A DNA stretch of 64,000 nt, from the NCBI RefSeq assembly GCF_916619195.1, contig NZ_CAKAKL010000002.1:1366001-1430000 (forward strand), in the 5' to 3' direction. Position 1 is the stretch's first letter. Each line of letters begins with the position of its first letter. The DNA is from Inquilinus sp. Marseille-Q2685 (GTDB taxonomy: Bacteria; Pseudomonadota; Alphaproteobacteria; DSM-16000; Inquilinaceae). The notes below the pieces were generated by a model. The model saw only the letters and a program-made list of their open reading frames with translations, did no database searches and was not told the origin of the DNA. A program made the translations under genes and the position numbers. Shown piece after piece: positions 18,691 through 27,697 of the stretch.

Positions 18691-19860
18691 ATGAGCCGCC
18701 CCTCGGACGGCGTCTCACGCCCCGCGGGCGACCACGGCCGGCTGCGCGCGGTCGCCGCCCTGTCGGCGCATTACGGGGTCAGCGGCATCCTGACGCCGTA
18801 TTTGCCGGTGTGGCTGGCGGCGAGCGGCCTGGCCGCCGACGCGGTCGGCTGGACCATGGCCGCGGGATTCGCCCTGCGCGCCGTCTGCATCCTCGGCTTC
18901 GGCATGGCCGCGACCCTGCTGCTGCCGGCCGGCCGCCTGGCCGCGGGCGCCGCCGTCTGCGCCGCGCTGGTGCTGGTCGCGGCGCCGCTGATCGGCGACC
19001 CCGCCGTCATCGGCCTGCTGTCGGTCCTGGCGGTCGGCCTCGTCTACGGCTCGATCCCGCTGATCGAGAGCTTCGCCAACACCGTCACCCTGCGCGGCGG
19101 CCACGGCTACGGCCGCATGCGGGCCTGGGGGTCCTTCGCCTTCCTGATCGGCAATGTCGGCATGGGGGCGCTGCTGACTTTGCCGGACGGCGCGGCGCTG
19201 CTGCCCTATGTCACCGCCGGGCTGCTGCTGTGCCTGTGCCTGGCGGTCCTCGGCCCGTCCTGGCAGCCGCCGACGCCGCGCCTCGACCCGCGCGCCGGCG
19301 CCGCGGCCCTGGCGGTGGCGGCGCCGCTGCTGGCGCCGGCCCTGCTGCTGCAGGCGTCGCACGCCTTCTACTATTCCTTCGGCACGATCTGGTGGATCGA
19401 CCACGGCGTCGCCAGGGGCAGCACCGGCATCGTCTGGGGCGCCGCCGTCGCCGCCGAGATCGTGGTCTACCGCTATGCCGCCCGGCGGCTGGAGACGATC
19501 CCGCCGGCGACGCTGCTGGCGGCGTGCTGCCTGGTCGCGATCGGCCGCTGGCTGGTGCTGTCGCTCGATCCGCCTCTGCCCCTGATCATTCTCAGCCAGC
19601 TCGGCCACGCCATGACCTTCGGCGGCGCCTATCTGGCGGCGCAGACCGTGATCCGCACCCGGATCCGGCCGGAGCTGCACTACATGGCCCAGGCCGGCTA
19701 TGCCTTCCTGACCACCTTCGTCGGCCTGGCCGGGACCACCGCGCTGATCCCCTGGGCGCTGCGCGCCACCGGGGCCGATCCCTGGCTGCTGATGGCCGCG
19801 ATCGCCGCGGCGGCGCTGGCCTGGTTGGGCCTGGCCCGCCTCGCCCGCGCTGCGCCATAG
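18691..19860 (+). CDS. MFS transporter, HcaT-like
   Basis: This 389-residue, roughly 12-helix major facilitator protein matches the MFS_1_like type of E. coli HcaT and its relatives. Features are the N-terminal ALSAHYGVSGILTPYLPVWL, the loop GHGYGRMRAWGSFAFLIGN (the usual A-motif-like G-Y-G-R-x-R-x-W-GS region) and YYSFGTIWWIDHG. It probably imports a small organic acid or nucleoside-like solute. ATG 18691 is taken as start, and the ribosome site appears to come from the adjacent palindromic repeat. It could belong functionally with the sugar cluster upstream or simply precede hpnN. Confidence 0.82.
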   Translation: MSRPSDGVSRPAGDHGRLRAVAALSAHYGVSGILTPYLPVWLAASGLAADAVGWTMAAGFALRAVCILGFGMAATLLLPAGRLAAGAAVCAALVLVAAPLIGDPAVIGLLSVLAVGLVYGSIPLIESFANTVTLRGGHGYGRMRAWGSFAFLIGNVGMGALLTLPDGAALLPYVTAGLLLCLCLAVLGPSWQPPTPRLDPRAGAAALAVAAPLLAPALLLQASHAFYYSFGTIWWIDHGVARGSTGIVWGAAVAAEIVVYRYAARRLETIPPATLLAACCLVAIGRWLVLSLDPPLPLIILSQLGHAMTFGGAYLAAQTVIRTRIRPELHYMAQAGYAFLTTFVGLAGTTALIPWALRATGADPWLLMAAIAAAALAWLGLARLARAAP

Positions 19861-19954
19861 TGCAGCCCCGGTCACCGGACGGCTTCCTCGCACCGGCGAA
19901 GCAGGATACAACTCCGCCGCCGCCTGTCCTTGCCATCATCGAAAAGCAGACCGC

Positions 19955-22576
19955 GTGCCTGCCTCCAAACTGTCCGCGACCCGTGCCCTGGTCTATCTGG
20001 GCGCCTTCTGCCAACGCCGCGCGCTGTGGGTGATCGGCACGGCGCTGGTGCTGTCGGTCTGCGCCGTGCTGGTGGTGATGCAGCGCCTGTCGATCAACAC
20101 CGACACCGGCACGCTGCTCGACCCCGACCTGCCCTGGCAGCAGGACAACGCCGCTCTCGACAAGGCGTTTCCGCAGAATGTCGGCCTGCTGGCCATCGTC
20201 ATCGACGGCCAGACGCCGGAGCTGGCGGAATCCGCGGCCGTGCAGCTGACCAAGGCGCTGGCGGCGGAGCCGTCGCTGTTCAGGACCGTCCGCCGCCCGG
20301 ATGGCGGGCCGTTCTTCGACCAGAACGGCATCCTGTTCCTGTCGCTGAAGGAGGTGCAGCAGACGGCGAACGACATCATCGCCGCCCAGCCGCTGATCGG
20401 CGGCCTGGCGGCCGACCCGACGCTGCGCGGGCTGTTCGGCGTGCTCAACCTCGCTCTGCAGGGCGTGCAGATGGGCCAGGCCGAGCGGTCGCAGATGCAG
20501 CCGGCCTTCACCCGGATGGCGGCGACGATCGACGCCAACCTGACCTCCGAACATGTGGTCCAGCCGCTGTCCTGGCAGTCGCTGCTGTCCACGGCCCCGC
20601 CCTCGCCGCGGGCCCTGCGCCGCTTCGTCCTGGCGCAGCCGGTGCTCGACTACGGCGCGCTCGAGCCGGGGGCGAAGGCCACCGGCTTCGTCCGCGCCAC
20701 GGCGGAGAAGCTGCACCTGACCCCGGATTACGGCGTCACCGTGCGGCAGACCGGCAACATCCCGCTGAACGACGACCAGTTCGCCAGCGTCAGCGAAGGC
20801 ATCGGCCTGTCGACCACGGTGTCGGTGGTGCTGGTGCTGGGGCTGCTGCTGCTGGCCCTGCGCTCCTTCACCATGACCGCGGCGATCATGGTGACGCTGT
20901 TCGTCGGGCTGCTGATGACAGCAGCCTTTGCGGCCCTGGCGGTGGGTGCCCTGAACCTGATCTCGGTCGCCTTCGCCGTGCTGTTCGTCGGCATCGCCGT
21001 CGATTTCGGCGTGCAGCTCTGCATCGCCGTGCGGGCCAAGCGCACCACCGCGCCCAACCTCTTCGCCGCCACCAACGCCGCGATCCGCCGCGTCGGCGCC
21101 GCCCTGGTGCTGGCCGCGCTGTCCGCCGCCAGTGGCTTCTTCGCCTTCCTGCCGACCGATTATCGCGGTGTCTCCGAGCTCGGGCTGATCGCCGGCGTCG
21201 GCATGCTGATCGCGGTCGTGCTCAACCTGACGCTGCTGCCGGCCCTGCTGGCGGTGCTGCCGGTGCGGGCCGAGCCGCGCGAGGTCGGCTGGACGGAGCT
21301 GGCCCCGGTCGACCGCTTCCTGCTGAAGTACCGGCGCTGGGTGCTGGCCGGGGGCGCCGTGCTGGCCCTCGGGTCGCTGGCGCTGATGCCGCGGCTGAGC
21401 TTCGACTTCAACCCGCTGAACCTGGTGGATCCGCACTCCGAAGCGGCCTCGACGATGCTCGAGTTGATGCGGGATCCGCTGACCACGCCGAACACCATCG
21501 ACATCCTGACCCCGTCGGTCGAGGCCGCGGCGGCGCTGACGCCGAAGCTGCAGGCGCTGCCCGAGGTCGACACCGTGCTGTCGCTGAACAGCTTCGTGCC
21601 CGGCGACCAGGAGGCCAAGCTGGCGGTCCTGTCCGACCTCGCCCTCCTGGTCGGCCCGGTCCTCGACACCCCGATGGTCGAGGACAAGCCGTCCGACGCC
21701 GCGCTGCGCGCCACCGCCGTGAAGATCGCGGCCACTCTGCGGCAGATCGCGCCGGAGGCCGACAGCCCCGAGCGCCGCCTGGCCGACGGGCTGAACCGGC
21801 TGGCCAAGGCCGATGCGGCCACCATGGCCCGGGTCAGCCAGGCCCTGCTGGGCGGGCTGCCGACGATGCTGGACCGGCTGCGGCTGCTGCTGTCGGCCCA
21901 GCCGGTGACCCTGGCCGACCTGCCCAAGGACCTGAAGGAGACCTGGGTCTCGCCGGACGGCCAGGCCAAGCTGACGGTGTTCCCCAAGGGCAACGCCGCC
22001 GACAACGCCGTGATGGAACGCTTCGTCGACGCGGTCCGCGCCGTCGCGCCGCACGCCACCGGGACGGCGGTGACGATCCAGGAATCGAGCCGGACCATCG
22101 TCGGCGCCTTCATCACCGCCGGCATCCTGGCGACCGTGATGATCGCGCTGCTGCTCGCGGTCGCGCTGCGCCGGCTGCGCGACGTGCTGCTGGCGCTGAC
22201 GCCGCTGCTGCTGGCCGGGCTGCTGACGCTGGCGGCCACCATCGTCACCGGCCTGCCGATCAACTTCGCCAACATCATCGCCCTGCCGCTGCTGCTCGGG
22301 GTCGGCGTCGCCTTCGACATCTACTTCGTCGTCAACTGGCGCGCCAGGCGCGGCGAGCCGCTGCAGTCCAGCACCACCCGCGCCATCGTGTTCAGCGCGC
22401 TCACCACCGGCTCGGCCTTCGGCGCCCTGTGGCTCTCGCCCCATCCCGGCACGGCGGGGATGGGCGAACTGCTGACGATCGAGCTGCTGTTCACCCTGTT
22501 CGCCGTGCTGGTGTTCATGCCCGCCCTGCTGGGCCCGCCGGTGCCTTTGCCGCGCCATCCTTCGGCCAAACCGTGA
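19955..22576 (+). CDS. hpnN: HpnN, MMPL/RND-type hopanoid transporter
   Basis: This 873-residue RND-superfamily protein is built as two repeats of one helix, a periplasmic domain and five helices. The membrane blocks are at about 25-45, 270-420 and 445-465, then 700-865. In Rhodopseudomonas HpnN moves hopanoids from the inner to the outer membrane. Recognition rests on the overall length, the LSINTDTGTLLDPDLPWQQ opening of the first periplasmic domain, the AVDFGVQLCIA-type TM4 motif and the hopanoid neighbours. The start is GTG 19955 with weak ribosome site. It is followed by mlaA and mlaC/hpnM, also lipid-trafficking genes. A perfect hairpin overlaps its stop codon. Confidence 0.87.
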   Translation: MPASKLSATRALVYLGAFCQRRALWVIGTALVLSVCAVLVVMQRLSINTDTGTLLDPDLPWQQDNAALDKAFPQNVGLLAIVIDGQTPELAESAAVQLTKALAAEPSLFRTVRRPDGGPFFDQNGILFLSLKEVQQTANDIIAAQPLIGGLAADPTLRGLFGVLNLALQGVQMGQAERSQMQPAFTRMAATIDANLTSEHVVQPLSWQSLLSTAPPSPRALRRFVLAQPVLDYGALEPGAKATGFVRATAEKLHLTPDYGVTVRQTGNIPLNDDQFASVSEGIGLSTTVSVVLVLGLLLLALRSFTMTAAIMVTLFVGLLMTAAFAALAVGALNLISVAFAVLFVGIAVDFGVQLCIAVRAKRTTAPNLFAATNAAIRRVGAALVLAALSAASGFFAFLPTDYRGVSELGLIAGVGMLIAVVLNLTLLPALLAVLPVRAEPREVGWTELAPVDRFLLKYRRWVLAGGAVLALGSLALMPRLSFDFNPLNLVDPHSEAASTMLELMRDPLTTPNTIDILTPSVEAAAALTPKLQALPEVDTVLSLNSFVPGDQEAKLAVLSDLALLVGPVLDTPMVEDKPSDAALRATAVKIAATLRQIAPEADSPERRLADGLNRLAKADAATMARVSQALLGGLPTMLDRLRLLLSAQPVTLADLPKDLKETWVSPDGQAKLTVFPKGNAADNAVMERFVDAVRAVAPHATGTAVTIQESSRTIVGAFITAGILATVMIALLLAVALRRLRDVLLALTPLLLAGLLTLAATIVTGLPINFANIIALPLLLGVGVAFDIYFVVNWRARRGEPLQSSTTRAIVFSALTTGSAFGALWLSPHPGTAGMGELLTIELLFTLFAVLVFMPALLGPPVPLPRHPSAKP

Positions 22577-22591
22577 AGCCAGGCTTCACGG
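22571..22591. terminator. Perfect hairpin over the hpnN stop codon
   Basis: CCGTGAAGCC-A-GGCTTCACGG is a 10-bp perfect stem with a one-base centre (a steric minimum would leave a loop of three or more). It includes the TGA stop of hpnN at 22574-22576. No T-run follows, so it is either a weak, factor-dependent terminator or an RNA-stabilising hairpin. Confidence 0.4.
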
Positions 22592-22895
22592 AGCATCCGG
22601 ATCAGGGCCGGTGACGGCCCGCCCGAATGGACCTAGTCTCGCCCGGCCGCCACGATGCGGCCCCCGTCGGCGCCCGGGTTCCGGCGCCCGGATCGATGCG
22701 GTCTGGCGGAGGGGAACAAAGTTTTTCGTCAGGTGGTTGTTGCCGCACAGGCCGCAGGATATTGTTCGTATTGTAACTTTCTTTTCCGCCGCGGGATCGG
22801 GTCGACCCGGACCGCGGCGGAAACGTGCCAAGCCGCCGGTCTCCGGCGGACCAAGATCACCGACTTTCGGATTTGCTTACGGGATCGGACCGGAC
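22592..22895. other. Intergenic region hpnN-mlaA
   Basis: These 304 bases hold no convincing gene. A GC-rich first half gives way near 22718-22800 to AT-rich DNA (AACAAAGTTTTTCG and ATATTGTTCGTATTGTAAC). That is the most likely position of the mlaA promoter. No clear -35/-10 pair or ribosome site stands out before ATG 22896. Confidence 0.4.
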
Positions 22896-23762
22896 ATGCC
22901 GTTGCGCTCACGTGGATCCTCTCGCCCCCTCGCCCTCGGCATGGCCGTGCTCCTCGCCGCCACCGCGCTGAGCGGCTGCGCCACGCCGCCGACCGATCCC
23001 GCCCAGCGGGCGGAGTTCGACCGGATCAACGATCCGCTCGAGCCGATGAACCGGGCGATCTTCGACTTCAACCAGGCGCTCGACAAGAACGCCATCCGTC
23101 CGGTCGCCATCGCCTATCGCGACGTGGTGCCGGAATTCGCGCGCGACGGGCTGCACAACGCGCTGCAGAACTTCGGCGAGCCGGTGGTCTTCCTGAACAA
23201 GGTGCTGCAGGGCGAGCCGATCGCCGCGATCAAGACGCTGCTGCGCTTCGCGGCGAACTCGACCTTCGGCCTCGGCGGCTTCTTCGACGTCGCCACGCCG
23301 CGCGGCGTGGTCCGGCAGCAGGCCGGCGATTTCGGCGCCACGCTGTACAAATGGGGCATCGGCGACGGCCCGTACCTGATGCTGCCGCTGCTCGGCCCGT
23401 CCAACCCGCGCGATGCGGTCGGCTTCGCGGTCGACACGGTCAGCAGCCCCTGGGGCTACATCGTCGACATCCCGACCGAGGCCAGCGTCGGCATGTTCGT
23501 GTTCCGGGGCGTCGACGTCCGCTCGCGCACGGTCGACGCGACCGACGAGCTGGAGCGCAACTCGGTCGACTACTACGCCACGCTGCGCAGCGTGTTCCGG
23601 CAGTACCGGCAGGCCGAGCTCGACGGCGGACAGGCCCCGTCGGGCGGCGGCGATCTCTACACCGATCCCGCCGCGGCGGGGGCGGCCGGCGGTGCGGCCG
23701 CACCGGCCGCAGCCGGCGCTGCCGGCGACATTCCGGCCTCGCAGCTGCCGGACATTCCCTGA
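22896..23762 (+). CDS. mlaA: MlaA (VacJ) outer-membrane phospholipid-trafficking lipoprotein
   Basis: This 288-residue lipoprotein has a signal peptide ending in the lipobox LSGC (Cys28), after which it would be lipidated and carried to the outer membrane. The VacJ/MlaA core follows, with DPLEPMNRAIFDFNQALDK near residue 47, GEPVVFLNKVLQGE, TFGLGGFFDVA and DGPYLMLPLLGPSNPRD. MlaA forms a ring in the outer membrane that extracts mislocalised phospholipids and hands them to MlaC. The start at 22896 places the signal peptide correctly. The C-terminal 40 residues are low-complexity Ala/Gly/Pro. A probable MlaC-type partner is encoded convergently 44 bp downstream. Confidence 0.9.
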   Translation: MPLRSRGSSRPLALGMAVLLAATALSGCATPPTDPAQRAEFDRINDPLEPMNRAIFDFNQALDKNAIRPVAIAYRDVVPEFARDGLHNALQNFGEPVVFLNKVLQGEPIAAIKTLLRFAANSTFGLGGFFDVATPRGVVRQQAGDFGATLYKWGIGDGPYLMLPLLGPSNPRDAVGFAVDTVSSPWGYIVDIPTEASVGMFVFRGVDVRSRTVDATDELERNSVDYYATLRSVFRQYRQAELDGGQAPSGGGDLYTDPAAAGAAGGAAAPAAAGAAGDIPASQLPDIP

Positions 23763-23806
23763 CCGACAGGACGGGCGGGAGTGATGCTCCCGCCCCGCTC
23801 GCCGGC

Positions 23807-24424
23807 TTACCGTTTCGGCGTCAGCTCGGCGATCTTGCCTTCGATCAGCTTGATCAGCGCGTCGCCGCCGCCGCTGCGCAGGGTCGCGCCGAACTCGGAC
23901 CGGTAGTTGGCGAGCTGGCTGATCGTGCCGTTCAGGTACACGTCGATGATCTGCCAGTTCGGCCCCCGCAGGCGGTAGTTCAGCGGCACCGGCGCCGCGT
24001 TGGGCCGCACCAGCCTGGTGTTGACCACCTGGTCGCCGCCGCTGACCGGCTTGGCGTCCTCGCTCTGGAAGCTTTCGCCGCTGTAGCCGTCGAAGCGGGC
24101 GGCGTAGGTGGTGATGCTGAAGCGGCGGAAGGCGTCCGTCACCTTCTGCTGCTGGGCCGGGGTCAGGGACGACCAGTCCGGGCCGACGGCGATTCGCGCC
24201 ATCAGCGGCAGGTTGAACGCCTGGTCGAGCACCGGCTCGAGCTTCTGATACCGCCCGCGGAAGCCCAGCGAATCGGCGTTCTTCATGACGTCGAGCAGGG
24301 CGTTGTCGAGGGTGTCGACGACCTGGCGCGGCTCCGCTGCCTGGGCCGGCAGCGCAGCGAAGGACAGCGGCGACAGAAGCGCGAAGGCCAGGACAAGGCG
24401 TCTGGAGAAGGCAGGCGAGCGCAT
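23807..24424 (-). CDS. mlaC: MlaC/Ttg2D-family periplasmic lipid carrier (HpnM-like)
   Basis: This 205-residue periplasmic protein has an N-terminal signal peptide (RRLVLAFALLSPLSFAALPAQA) and the MlaC fold. It shows FNLPLMARIAVGPDWSSLTP, a segment around the usual L-P-x-x-x-A-x-x-x-LG, and FRRFSITTYAARFDGY. MlaC proteins carry phospholipid across the periplasm. In hopanoid loci the same family is named HpnM and travels with HpnN. Convergence with mlaA and proximity to hpnN support either label. Its promoter lies in the 304-bp region shared with ispH. Confidence 0.85.
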   Translation of the reverse strand: MRSPAFSRRLVLAFALLSPLSFAALPAQAAEPRQVVDTLDNALLDVMKNADSLGFRGRYQKLEPVLDQAFNLPLMARIAVGPDWSSLTPAQQQKVTDAFRRFSITTYAARFDGYSGESFQSEDAKPVSGGDQVVNTRLVRPNAAPVPLNYRLRGPNWQIIDVYLNGTISQLANYRSEFGATLRSGGGDALIKLIEGKIAELTPKR

Positions 24425-24728
24425 GGTTGTCTCTTCCGATTCGGACGTTGGGGGCCGCCGGCATCCGGCCTGCGGCGCGGCGCGATCGCCCCATGATGGC
24501 TTCAACCCGCCCCTTTGCCGAGAAGTTCCGAACGCCGCCGCTGCGGAAATTGGCTGTGACGGCCAGCACATCGGCCGATTCAGTCAATTTGATAAATATC
24601 GATCGCGACTCATTGCACGTCCCGCGCGTAGTCACCTTAGTGACACGCAAAGTTGGCGCGTTGTATGGTCCAATTGAGAGCGATTCACTCTGGCGAACCT
24701 CAGCGCCCAGCCGGAACACAGGTGCGGA
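24425..24728. other. Divergent intergenic region mlaC/hpnM-ispH
   Basis: These 304 bases are noticeably AT-richer from 24570 to 24720. They contain an inverted repeat GTCAC-ctta-GTGAC at 24631-24644 and the promoter-like pair noted separately. No small reading frame with a good ribosome site is seen. Confidence 0.5.
24640..24669 (+). promoter_or_regulatory. Candidate sigma-70 promoter for ispH
   Basis: GTGACA (24640-24645, five of six matches to TTGACA) lies 18 bp before TATGGT (24664-24669, four of six matches to TATAAT), about 60 bp before the ispH start. The -35 overlaps the right arm of the GTCAC/GTGAC dyad, so a regulator bound there would compete with polymerase. This is a motif match only. 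Confidence 0.35.
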
Positions 24729-25667
24729 ATGCGGATCATCTTGGCCCAGCCGCGAGGCTTTTGCGCCGGCGTCGAGCGGGCGATCGAAATCGTCGAGCGG
24801 GCGCTGGAGATCTTCGGCCCGCCCGTCTACGTCCGGCACGAGATCGTGCACAACCGGCACGTGGTCGAAAGCCTGCGGGCGAAGGGCGCCAAGTTCGTCG
24901 ACGAGCTGGATGAGGTGCCGGCCGGCAGCATCACGATCTTCAGCGCGCATGGCGTCTCCCGCTCGGTCGAGGAAGATGCGGAGCAGCGCGGACTGCAGGT
25001 GATCGACGCGACCTGCCCGCTGGTCTCGAAGGTGCATATCGAGGGCCGCAAATACGCCGCCCAGGACCGCACCGTCATCCTGATCGGCCATGCCGGCCAT
25101 GCCGAGGTCGAGGGCACCACCGGCCAGATCCCGGGCGGCGTCACCCTGATCTCGACGGTCGAGGACGTCGCGGCGCTCGAGGTGCCGGATCCGGAGCGGG
25201 TGTCCTACATCACCCAGACCACGCTCAGCGTCGACGACACCAAGGCGGTGATCGACGCGCTGACGGCGAAGTTCCCGGCGATCGTCGGCCCCGACACCAA
25301 GGACATCTGCTACGCCACCCAGAACCGCCAGCGCGCGGTGCGGGAGCTGGCGCAGGTGGCCGACGTGCTGCTGGTGGTCGGCGCCCGCAACAGCTCGAAC
25401 TCGAACCGCCTGCGCGAGATCGGGGCCGAGCTCGGCGTGCCGAGCTATCTGATCGACGACGCCTCGGCGCTGGATCCGGCCTGGCTGGTGGGCAAGCAGG
25501 CGGTGGGCATCACCGCCGGCGCCTCCGCCCCCGACAGCCTGGTGCAGGAGCTGGTCGAGACCCTGCGACGATATGGCGAGGTCGAGGTCTCGACCCTGAA
25601 CGGCGTCGATGAGAATATCCGTTTCCGCCTGCCATCCCAATTGACCGCACCGGTGCCGGCCGAGTAG
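24729..25667 (+). CDS. ispH: IspH, 4-hydroxy-3-methylbut-2-enyl diphosphate reductase
   Basis: This 312-residue iron-sulfur enzyme is the last of the MEP pathway, making isopentenyl and dimethylallyl diphosphate. The three cluster ligands are present: Cys12 (PRGFCAGV), Cys96 (DATCPLVSK) and Cys194 ([10 protein letters not shown]). The substrate-binding histidines lie in HEIVHN and IGHAGHAE, and the SSNSNRL diphosphate loop is intact. It stands at the head of the hopanoid genes and would feed farnesyl diphosphate supply. hpnH follows 50 bp downstream on the same strand, which suggests co-transcription of precursor supply and hopanoid tailoring. Confidence 0.96.
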   Translation: MRIILAQPRGFCAGVERAIEIVERALEIFGPPVYVRHEIVHNRHVVESLRAKGAKFVDELDEVPAGSITIFSAHGVSRSVEEDAEQRGLQVIDATCPLVSKVHIEGRKYAAQDRTVILIGHAGHAEVEGTTGQIPGGVTLISTVEDVAALEVPDPERVSYITQTTLSVDDTKAVIDALTAKFPAIVGPDTKDICYATQNRQRAVRELAQVADVLLVVGARNSSNSNRLREIGAELGVPSYLIDDASALDPAWLVGKQAVGITAGASAPDSLVQELVETLRRYGEVEVSTLNGVDENIRFRLPSQLTAPVPAE

Positions 25668-25717
25668 CAAGCACCGTTTGGCTCGGTTTTTCCGCCGACA
25701 GTTTCGCGAAGGTCCCC

Positions 25718-26869
25718 ATGGGTATCCCGCTTCAACAGCAGATCCGTATCGGCGCTTACCTTCTGAAGAACCACCTGATGGGCACCAAGCGGTACCCGAT
25801 GGTTCTGATGCTGGAGCCGCTGTTCCGCTGCAACCTGGCCTGCGCCGGCTGCGGCAAGATCGACTACCCGGACGAGATCCTGAACCAGCGCCTGTCGGTG
25901 GCCGAGTGCCTGCAGGCGGTGGACGATTCGGGCGTGCCGGTGGTCTCGATCGCTGGCGGCGAGCCCCTGCTGCACAAGGAGATGGCGGAGGTGGTGCAGG
26001 GCATCATCGCCCGCAAGAAATACGTCTACCTGTGCACCAACGCGCTGCTGATGGAGAAGAAGCTCGACCAGTACAAGCCGAGCCCCTACTTCATCTGGTC
26101 GGTGCATCTGGACGGCGACCGCGAGGACCACGACCGGTCGGTGTGCCAGGACGGCGTCTACGACCGCGCGGTGAAGGCGATCAAGGCGGCCAAGGAGCGC
26201 GGCTTCCGGGTCAACATCAACTGCACGCTGTTCAACAACGCCGATCCGGAGCGCGTCGCCAACTTCTTCGACGACGTCAAGGCGATGGGCGTCGACGCCA
26301 TCACGGTGTCGCCCGGCTATGCCTATGAGCGGGCACCGGACCAGCAGCATTTCCTGAACCGCCAGACCACCAAGCAGCTGTTCCGCGAGATCTTCAAGCG
26401 CGGCGACAAGGGCCGGCGCTGGTCGTTCAGCCAGTCATCGATGTTCCTCGACTTCCTGGCCGGCAACCAGACCTATCACTGCACCCCCTGGGGCAACCCG
26501 ACCCGCACCTATTTCGGCTGGCAGCGGCCCTGCTACCTCCTCGGCGAAGGCTACGCCCAGACCTACAAGGAGCTGATGGAGGAGACGGACTGGGACAAGT
26601 ACGGCACCGGCAACTACGAGAAGTGCGCCAACTGCATGGTGCATTCGGGCTATGAGGCCAGCGCGGTGAAGGACATGTTCCGCAACCCGCTGAAGGCCTT
26701 CATCGTCGGCATGCGCGGCATCCGCACCGAAGGGCCGATGGCGCCGGAGATCCCGCTCGACCGACAGCGCCCGGCCGAATACGTGTTCTCGGCCCACGTC
26801 CAGAAGGCGCTGGAGAAGCTACGCCACACCCCGAAGATGGCTGCCAAGGGTGCCGGCGGCGGCAAGTAA
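25718..26869 (+). CDS. hpnH: HpnH, adenosylhopane synthase (radical SAM)
   Basis: This 383-residue radical SAM enzyme attaches the 5'-deoxyadenosyl group to hopene (diploptene), giving adenosylhopane, the first extended C35 hopanoid. The cluster motif is Cys38-x3-Cys42-x2-Cys45 (FRCNLACAGCGK), followed by the GGEPLLHKE SAM-binding strand. A C-terminal SPASM-like cysteine group is visible in YEKCANCMVHSGYE. The start ATG 25718 gives the family's usual N-terminus (MGIPLQQQIRIGAYL). Its last 51 bases overlap the convergent hpnG gene. Confidence 0.95.
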   Translation: MGIPLQQQIRIGAYLLKNHLMGTKRYPMVLMLEPLFRCNLACAGCGKIDYPDEILNQRLSVAECLQAVDDSGVPVVSIAGGEPLLHKEMAEVVQGIIARKKYVYLCTNALLMEKKLDQYKPSPYFIWSVHLDGDREDHDRSVCQDGVYDRAVKAIKAAKERGFRVNINCTLFNNADPERVANFFDDVKAMGVDAITVSPGYAYERAPDQQHFLNRQTTKQLFREIFKRGDKGRRWSFSQSSMFLDFLAGNQTYHCTPWGNPTRTYFGWQRPCYLLGEGYAQTYKELMEETDWDKYGTGNYEKCANCMVHSGYEASAVKDMFRNPLKAFIVGMRGIRTEGPMAPEIPLDRQRPAEYVFSAHVQKALEKLRHTPKMAAKGAGGGK

Positions 26870-27478
26870 GGCCTTCATCGCCGCGCTGCTCTGCCGCCCC
26901 AGGCGGATCAGCGCCGGCAGCTGACCCGGGCTGCGGGCCAGGGCCCGCAGCACCGGCCCGATCGCCGGGCGCCCCTCCGCATCGAGGCCGACCAGCGCCG
27001 CCGGCGGCAGGCCATGCGCCGCCGGGTCGGCCACGGCCCGCAGCACGCCGAAGGGCAGCCCGGCCTCCGCCGCGGCCCGCGCCACCGCGGCGCTCTCCAG
27101 ATCGACGACGGCGGCGCCGCTGTCGCGGTGCAGCCAGGCCTTGGCCGCGGCGGTGTCGACGATGACGTCGCCGCCCCAGATATCGCCGCGAACGGCGCCG
27201 GGCAGCGCGGCCGCGAGCCGGGCCGCCAGGTCGGGATCACAGGGGTAGGTCGCCGCACCCGTCGCTACGGATGCGCCGATCACCAGCTCCCCGGTCGCCA
27301 GCCCCGGCGCCAGCCCGCCGGCGATGCCGAAGCTGAGCAGCGCGGTGGCCCCCTGCCCGACGAGCTCGTGCGCCAGCCGCTCCGCCCGGCCAGGATCGCT
27401 GGCCGAGCAGGCGACGAGCGGCGAGATCCGCCGCGCGATCTCCGCCTCCTTCGCCAGGCCGGTCAGGACGCCGAGCAT
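26819..27478 (-). CDS. hpnG: HpnG, adenosylhopane phosphorylase-type nucleosidase
   Basis: This 219-residue protein of the nucleoside phosphorylase fold removes adenine from adenosylhopane to give ribosylhopane, acting right after HpnH. Motifs are GVLTGLAKEAEIARR at the N-terminus, LLSFGIAGGLAPGLATGELV as the phosphate/nucleoside loop, and VVDLESAAVARAAAEAGLPFGVLRAVAD, the usual E-S-A-A-x-A substrate region. ATG 27478 is used. A TTG at 27490 in the same frame has the better-spaced ribosome site (GGAGGATT) and could be the true start. The gene shares 51 bp of its 3' end with hpnH. A family C repeat sits just upstream. Confidence 0.88.
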   Translation of the reverse strand: MLGVLTGLAKEAEIARRISPLVACSASDPGRAERLAHELVGQGATALLSFGIAGGLAPGLATGELVIGASVATGAATYPCDPDLAARLAAALPGAVRGDIWGGDVIVDTAAAKAWLHRDSGAAVVDLESAAVARAAAEAGLPFGVLRAVADPAAHGLPPAALVGLDAEGRPAIGPVLRALARSPGQLPALIRLGRQSSAAMKALLAAAGTLGSHLRGVA

Positions 27479-27499
27479 GCGAGTGGCCAATCCAGGAAT

Positions 27500-27664
27500 C
27501 CTCCCCCTCCCCCTGCGGGAGGGGTAGGGGGAGGGGGTTGTCGATCGAGGGGCGCCCCAGCGGCCGATCAAGAGCCTGGCCGCTCGCGAGCGAAATGTGA
27601 GGCGCCAGCGCTACTCGGCGCGAGCCCCCTCCCCCTACCCCCTCCCGCAGGGGGAGGGGGAGGA
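27500..27664. repeat. Long inverted repeat, family C (CCCCTCCC type)
   Basis: Two arms of about 40 bp are reverse complements, apart from one G missing in a run. The left arm, 27500-27539, begins TCCCCCTCCCCCTGCGGGAG. The right arm, 27623-27664, contains CCCTCCCGCAGGGGGAGG. They are separated by about 83 bp and fill most of the gap between shc and hpnG. This is a typical mobile-like palindromic intergenic element, with no coding capacity. Confidence 0.85.
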
Positions 27665-27697
27665 TAAGAGGGGGCGGCTGCTCTTGGCCTCGACGGC

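Noticed and set aside
27500-27664. CRISPR-like or coding signal in the CCCCTCCC region
   Set aside because: There are only two arms, inverted rather than direct, with no repeated spacers. It is a palindromic intergenic element.
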